Shown here: one piece after another, positions 60,812 to 64,000 of the stretch
How positions within the stretch are numbered: the first letter of the stretch is position 1
Layout of the letters: each line of letters opens with the position of its first letter
Origin: DASRDU01 sp046331565
GTDB lineage: Bacteria > Acidobacteriota > Blastocatellia > RBC074
NCBI GenBank assembly: GCA_046331565.1
Contig: JAXLQP010000002.1
Span: 1,178,001-1,242,000, forward strand
DNA length: 64,000 nt
Direction: 5' to 3'
Translations under genes and position numbers: made by a program
Notes under the pieces: generated by a model
Database searches by the model: none
Seen by the model: only the letters and a program-made list of their open reading frames with translations
What the model was told of the DNA's origin: nothing

Positions 60812-61822
60812 ATGGCAGATTCTTTATCACAGGCTCTGGCTCAGGAACGAGAGCGGTTGCTGCTGGCGCTGTCAGCGAGTCTCAAAACCGAGCTGGAGAA
60901 AAACCAGCAGCGCCGCATCGCGGTCAGCGATGTGCTGGGTGAACTGCCGCGCATTTTTGACCTGGTCTGTCAGGAACTGGGCGCCGACACACAGGAGCGC
61001 AGCCGCATCCGGTCGTCCACCGTTGCGCAGCAGCACGGCGCGCGACGCGTCGAACAGGGACTGGAAGTCGGCCTGCTGTTTCGTGAGTTCAGCCTGATTC
61101 GCACCCTGATTGAAGAAGTCATCCGCTGCGAGGCGCAGACGCTTGATCGTGCCAGACTGTTCGATACGCAGTCACGTCTGAGTTCGACTCTGGAACACCT
61201 GCTTTACCTCGCCGTTACCACCTACACCCACAAACAGACTCAGGAACTGAGCGATCAGGCGCGGCGCGATGCGCTGACCCGGCTGCTGAACCGCGCGACT
61301 TTTGATGAAGCCCTCAATGACGAGGTGGAGCGCGCTTCGCGTTACAACCGCGAACTTTCGCTCGTGCTGCTCGATGTTGATCGTTTCAAGCAGGTCAATG
61401 ACCGTTTCGGTCATCAGTCCGGTGACGAGGTGCTGCTGAGCGTGGCGCGGATTGTGCAATCATCGCTGCGCCACAGTGACACGGCCTTTCGTTATGGCGG
61501 TGACGAATTTGCGGCGATCTGCCCTGAAACTCCGGGCGAAGTGATGGAAGGCGTGATGCGCCGCGTCGAGGCCAGCGTCCTCAGCTATTTTGCCGATTCG
61601 CCGGTCTCTGAAGAATGCGGCATCAGTTGGGGCGTGGCTTCATTTCCGGTGGATGCGAGCCGCGCCGCCGACCTGATGCGGATTGCTGATGAGCGTTTGT
61701 ACGAATGCAAGAAGGCTCACCATCAGCGGCTTGATGAACAGAAAAATCCGGCTGGTGAAAAGACCGGGCAGGAACTGTCGAAAAGCTTTTCAATGTCCTC
61801 AGCGAAAACCGATCAGCCGTAA
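60812..61822 (+). CDS. Diguanylate cyclase (GGDEF) with N-terminal sensor-like domain
   Basis: 336 residues. Residues about 1-145 form a helical domain (LLALSASLKTELEKNQQRRI, GLEVGLLFREFSLIRTLIEE) reminiscent of RsbR-type/RsbRD N-terminal domains. The GGDEF domain starts at DALTRLLNRATFDEALNDE and continues VLLDVDRFKQVNDRFGHQSG. The active site is FRYGGDEFAAICP. A product-inhibition I-site RHSD lies five residues upstream, so feedback by c-di-GMP is expected. Length and motifs support activity. GGAG lies about 9 nt before the ATG. Soluble, cytoplasmic. Confidence 0.92.
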   Translation: MADSLSQALAQERERLLLALSASLKTELEKNQQRRIAVSDVLGELPRIFDLVCQELGADTQERSRIRSSTVAQQHGARRVEQGLEVGLLFREFSLIRTLIEEVIRCEAQTLDRARLFDTQSRLSSTLEHLLYLAVTTYTHKQTQELSDQARRDALTRLLNRATFDEALNDEVERASRYNRELSLVLLDVDRFKQVNDRFGHQSGDEVLLSVARIVQSSLRHSDTAFRYGGDEFAAICPETPGEVMEGVMRRVEASVLSYFADSPVSEECGISWGVASFPVDASRAADLMRIADERLYECKKAHHQRLDEQKNPAGEKTGQELSKSFSMSSAKTDQP

Positions 61823-61835
61823 ACCGGCTGTCCGC

Positions 61836-62384
61836 TCAGACCGAAATCACCTGAATTTCAGGATCAACGTCATGTTGCAGCATTGACTCAATGGCATAGA
61901 GCGTTCCGGCCAGCGAACTCGGACAACTGCCGCACGCGCCCTGATAACGAATCGTCAGCGTCTTGCCGTTCAGCGCCAGAATCTCCAGCCCGCCGCCATC
62001 TCCCGCCAGACCCGGACGAACCTTTTCATCCAGCACGGCATTGATCTGATCAAGCAGCGGATTTTCACCGGGTGCCGCGAGCGGCGCTGCCGCAGGCGGC
62101 TGCGCCTGCTCCGACACCGCCGGAGCCGAGCGAATCGGTTCAGCCAGCTTGCGCAGCATCTCTTCCCAGTTCACCTCGTCGTCCTTGTTGACGGTGATGA
62201 ACCGATCCATATAAAAGACCGAGGTCACATTGCCCACCGCAAACAGCGACGAAGCCAGCGCGTCTGACTGCGCTTCAAATTCATTGGTAAACGACCGCGA
62301 AAAGCCGCTCGTCACCGGTTCGCGCAGCACAAACTTTACGGCATTCGGGTTGGGCGTGTATTCAATATCAGCAATCTTCGGCAT
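61836..62384 (-). CDS. Nfu-type iron-sulfur cluster scaffold
   Basis: 182 residues in two domains. The N-terminal Nfu domain (about 1-90) has EYTPNPNAVKFVLREPVTSG and SLFAVGNVTSVFYMDRFITV. The C-terminal NifU-like domain (about 115-182) has RPGLAGDGGGLEILALNGKT and YQGACGSCPSSLAGTLYAIE, whose CxxC binds a transient Fe-S cluster for delivery to targets. The Pro/Ala linker between them is plain. GAGGAG lies 6 nt before the ATG. A promoter with a perfect TATAAT lies upstream. It converges on the diguanylate cyclase gene 13 bp away. Confidence 0.93.
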   Translation of the reverse strand: MPKIADIEYTPNPNAVKFVLREPVTSGFSRSFTNEFEAQSDALASSLFAVGNVTSVFYMDRFITVNKDDEVNWEEMLRKLAEPIRSAPAVSEQAQPPAAAPLAAPGENPLLDQINAVLDEKVRPGLAGDGGGLEILALNGKTLTIRYQGACGSCPSSLAGTLYAIESMLQHDVDPEIQVISV

Positions 62385-62429
62385 AATAACTCCTCACAGT
62401 AATTATCATCAGCACAGGCTGAAACACTG

Positions 62430-62458
62430 ATTATACGGGGCGCGGCGAGGTTGTGAAA
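62430..62458 (-). promoter_or_regulatory. Putative promoter for the Nfu gene
   Basis: Minus strand: TTTCAC (62458-62453), 17-bp spacer, perfect TATAAT (62435-62430), 45 bp before the start codon. The -35 is weak but the spacing is right. Confidence 0.5.
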
Positions 62459-62486
62459 GCGGCGTCCGTCCGCAGGAGAAAGGGCC

Positions 62487-62900
62487 GTGAAATCACACAC
62501 GAAATATCTGACCTTCAATACAAAGAAGCGGCGCGATTACCTCAACATCACCGATGAAGTCGCCCGCGCCGTTGCCGAGAGCGGCGTGCGGGAAGGCCTG
62601 GCGCTCGTCTCAGCCATGCACATCACCGCTTCGGTCTATGTCAACGACGCCGAAGACGGGCTGATTCAGGATATTGATGAATGGCTCGAAAAGCTCGCGC
62701 CGATGCGGCCTGATTATCGTCATCACCAGACCGGCGAAGACAACGGTGACGCGCATCTCAAAAATCTGCTGATGCATCATCAGGTGCTGCTGCCGATCAC
62801 AAGCGGAGAGCTTGACCTGGGCAGGTGGCAGCAGGTTTACTACGCCGAGTTTGACGGACAGCGACGCAAACAGGTCATTATCAAAATCATCGGTGAATAA
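62487..62900 (+). CDS. YjbQ-family (secondary thiamine-phosphate synthase-like) protein
   Basis: 137 residues from GTG 62487 with AGGAG about 9 nt upstream. Whole-length match to the YjbQ fold: NITDEVARAVAESGVREGLA, SAMHITASVYVNDAEDGLIQ, HHQTGEDNGDAHLKNLLMHH and LDLGRWQQVYYAEFDGQRR. Family members rescue thiamine-phosphate synthase mutants weakly; their true role is unsettled. Conserved His and Asp (HHQTG, GDAHL) form the probable metal site. It precedes the exchanger gene by 29 bp, which may be an operon by proximity only. Confidence 0.9.
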   Translation: MKSHTKYLTFNTKKRRDYLNITDEVARAVAESGVREGLALVSAMHITASVYVNDAEDGLIQDIDEWLEKLAPMRPDYRHHQTGEDNGDAHLKNLLMHHQVLLPITSGELDLGRWQQVYYAEFDGQRRKQVIIKIIGE

Positions 62901-62929
62901 AACCGGAAGTTCGCAAACCAGCACTCCGC

Positions 62930-64000
62930 ATGAAAAATTTCTTCTGGCTGATCGTTACCGCACTGATTCCACTTCCCTGGATGTTTCTGGCTCTGACCGG
63001 CAGCGGGCATCATCTGAATCCCGGACTGATTTCATTGTTATCAGGCATCGCCATTGTCGGCGCAGCGTTCCTGCTGAGCTGGGGCGCGGAACTGGCTGAA
63101 CGCGACATTCCGCGCGCGCTGGCGCTGATTGCGCTGGCGCTGATCAGCGTGCTGCCGGAATACGCTGTTGACCTGCACTTTGCGTGGGAAGCGGGAAAGA
63201 ACCCTGAATACAAGACCTATGCGGTCGCCAATATGACCGGCGCCAACCGCGTGCTGATCGGCGTCGGGTGGGCGCTGGTGGCCATTGTTTATTACTTTCG
63301 TCATCGCCGCAAAGAAATCCCGATTGACCAGTCACAGGGGCTGGAACTGAGCCTGCTGCTGCTCGCCACCATCTATTCGCTGGTGATTCCGCTCAAGGGC
63401 ACGCTGTCGTGGGTGGACGTGCTGATCTTTTTTGCGATGTTTCTCTATTACGCAGGCCGCGCCGCAAAGGGAGAAAAGCACGATGAGGAACTCGAAGGCA
63501 TTGCCGGTGAAGTTGACCGTCGGCTCGGCAACGGAGCGCGGCGCGTGCTGGTGCTGGCGATGTTCGCGTTTGCGGGTTATGCCATCTGGCTTTCTGCCGA
63601 GCCGTTTGCCGAAGGTCTGGTCGCCACGGGCAAGAGTTACCACATCAGCGAATTTCTGCTGGTGCAGTGGCTCGCGCCGTTCGCTTCAGAATCGCCGGAA
63701 GCCATCATTGCGCTGCTCTTTGCCTGGAAGGGCAAAGGCTCAACCGGCATCGGCGCGCTGATCTCATCGAAGATCAATCAGTGGACGCTGCTCGTCGGCG
63801 CGATTCCGCTGGTCTACGCTCTCTCAAGAGGCGTGCTCGAACCGATGGATCTGGATCACCGGCAGAAAGAGGAACTGCTGCTGACTTCGGCGCAATCGCT
63901 CTTTGCCGCCGTCATCATCTCTGATTTCCGCTTTGCCCTGTGGGAAGCAATGCTGCTGCTCGTGCTGTTTTTTGCCCAGTGGATTCTGCCCGTCGCGCTG
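62930..64000 (+). CDS. Sodium/calcium exchanger-type (CaCA) membrane protein, 3' end outside window
   Basis: 357 residues visible and the frame stays open to the right edge. Multiple membrane segments start with FFWLIVTALIPLPWMFLAL. The first alpha-repeat contains LISVLPEYAVDLHFAWEAGK, and the second has LLVQWLAPFASESPEAIIAL. Both keep the small-residue/acidic pattern (PE-Y, ESPE) that forms the cation site in CaCA exchangers. Between them is a short cytoplasmic loop rich in Lys/Glu (AAKGEKHDEELEGIAGEVDR). It probably exports Ca2+ or another cation against Na+ or H+. Which ion is not decidable. Confidence 0.85.
   Translation, partial: MKNFFWLIVTALIPLPWMFLALTGSGHHLNPGLISLLSGIAIVGAAFLLSWGAELAERDIPRALALIALALISVLPEYAVDLHFAWEAGKNPEYKTYAVANMTGANRVLIGVGWALVAIVYYFRHRRKEIPIDQSQGLELSLLLLATIYSLVIPLKGTLSWVDVLIFFAMFLYYAGRAAKGEKHDEELEGIAGEVDRRLGNGARRVLVLAMFAFAGYAIWLSAEPFAEGLVATGKSYHISEFLLVQWLAPFASESPEAIIALLFAWKGKGSTGIGALISSKINQWTLLVGAIPLVYALSRGVLEPMDLDHRQKEELLLTSAQSLFAAVIISDFRFALWEAMLLLVLFFAQWILPVAL

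Overview
The window is 64 kb of a Gram-negative-type bacterial chromosome, most plausibly an acidobacterium of the Blastocatellia type. The basis is a beta-propeller protein ending in a TIGR03437-like domain (57192-59435), an Oar-like TonB receptor with an N-terminal carboxypeptidase-regulatory-like domain (42440-45751), a Ser/Thr kinase with an extracytoplasmic repeat region, BamD, and an outer-membrane and periplasmic style of proteins. Coding density is high and base composition is visibly GC-rich (high fifties by eye). I see no rRNA, tRNA, CRISPR array, insertion sequence, prophage or replication origin.

Layout. 1-8.9 kb: an exported protein with a PEP-utiliser-like domain (cut by the left edge), tilS, cystathionine beta-synthase, an unusual fused sugar-ABC permease/binding protein, and a membrane Ser/Thr kinase. 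9.0-14.8 kb: enoyl-CoA hydratase, then a tightly overlapping cassette of NTF2-like protein, GalT, IMPase-like phosphatase, arabinokinase-like GHMP kinase and a beta-lactamase-fold serine hydrolase. 14.8-24.1 kb: CBS-domain protein, TPR protein, acyl-CoA synthetase, NIPSNAP protein, a PIN-domain toxin-like gene with a large unknown partner, lipoprotein FKBP, ROK protein and two single-domain response regulators. 24.4-31.6 kb: gamma-glutamyltransferase, nitrilase, two small envelope proteins, TatA, an AlbA_2/ATPase-type regulator, glutaminyl cyclase and ComEA. 31.6-42.1 kb (minus strand): ComEC, RlmD-type methyltransferase, a protein of unknown function, CoaX, BirA, NadC and ValS. 42.4-57.1 kb: TonB receptor, a long response regulator, BamD, Rpe, PASTA protein, GreA, Mdh, Icd, a GT9-like protein and a PDZ aspartic-protease-like lipoprotein. 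57.2-64 kb: propeller protein, a small unknown gene, a 2Fe-2S ferredoxin-like protein, a diguanylate cyclase, an Nfu-type scaffold, a YjbQ protein and a CaCA exchanger (cut by the right edge).

Functional groupings. Icd-Mdh are consecutive TCA-cycle genes. NadC-BirA-CoaX is a cofactor block (NAD, biotin attachment, CoA). ComEA and ComEC together suggest natural DNA uptake. PASTA-Rpe-BamD follow GreA. The GalT/IMPase/GHMP kinase cassette looks like a sugar-1-phosphate salvage module, perhaps for L-arabinose or galactose.

The most unexpected structure is a scattered set of intergenic inverted repeats. Many are built from degenerate 7-bp words. They flank genes, form the 3' end of rlmD, encode part of the ComEA leader, and in one case lie in frame inside tilS. 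The best candidates for undescribed biology are the PIN gene with its 358-residue partner, the ATPase-less permease-binding protein fusion, the exported PEP-utiliser-like protein and the heptamer palindromes.
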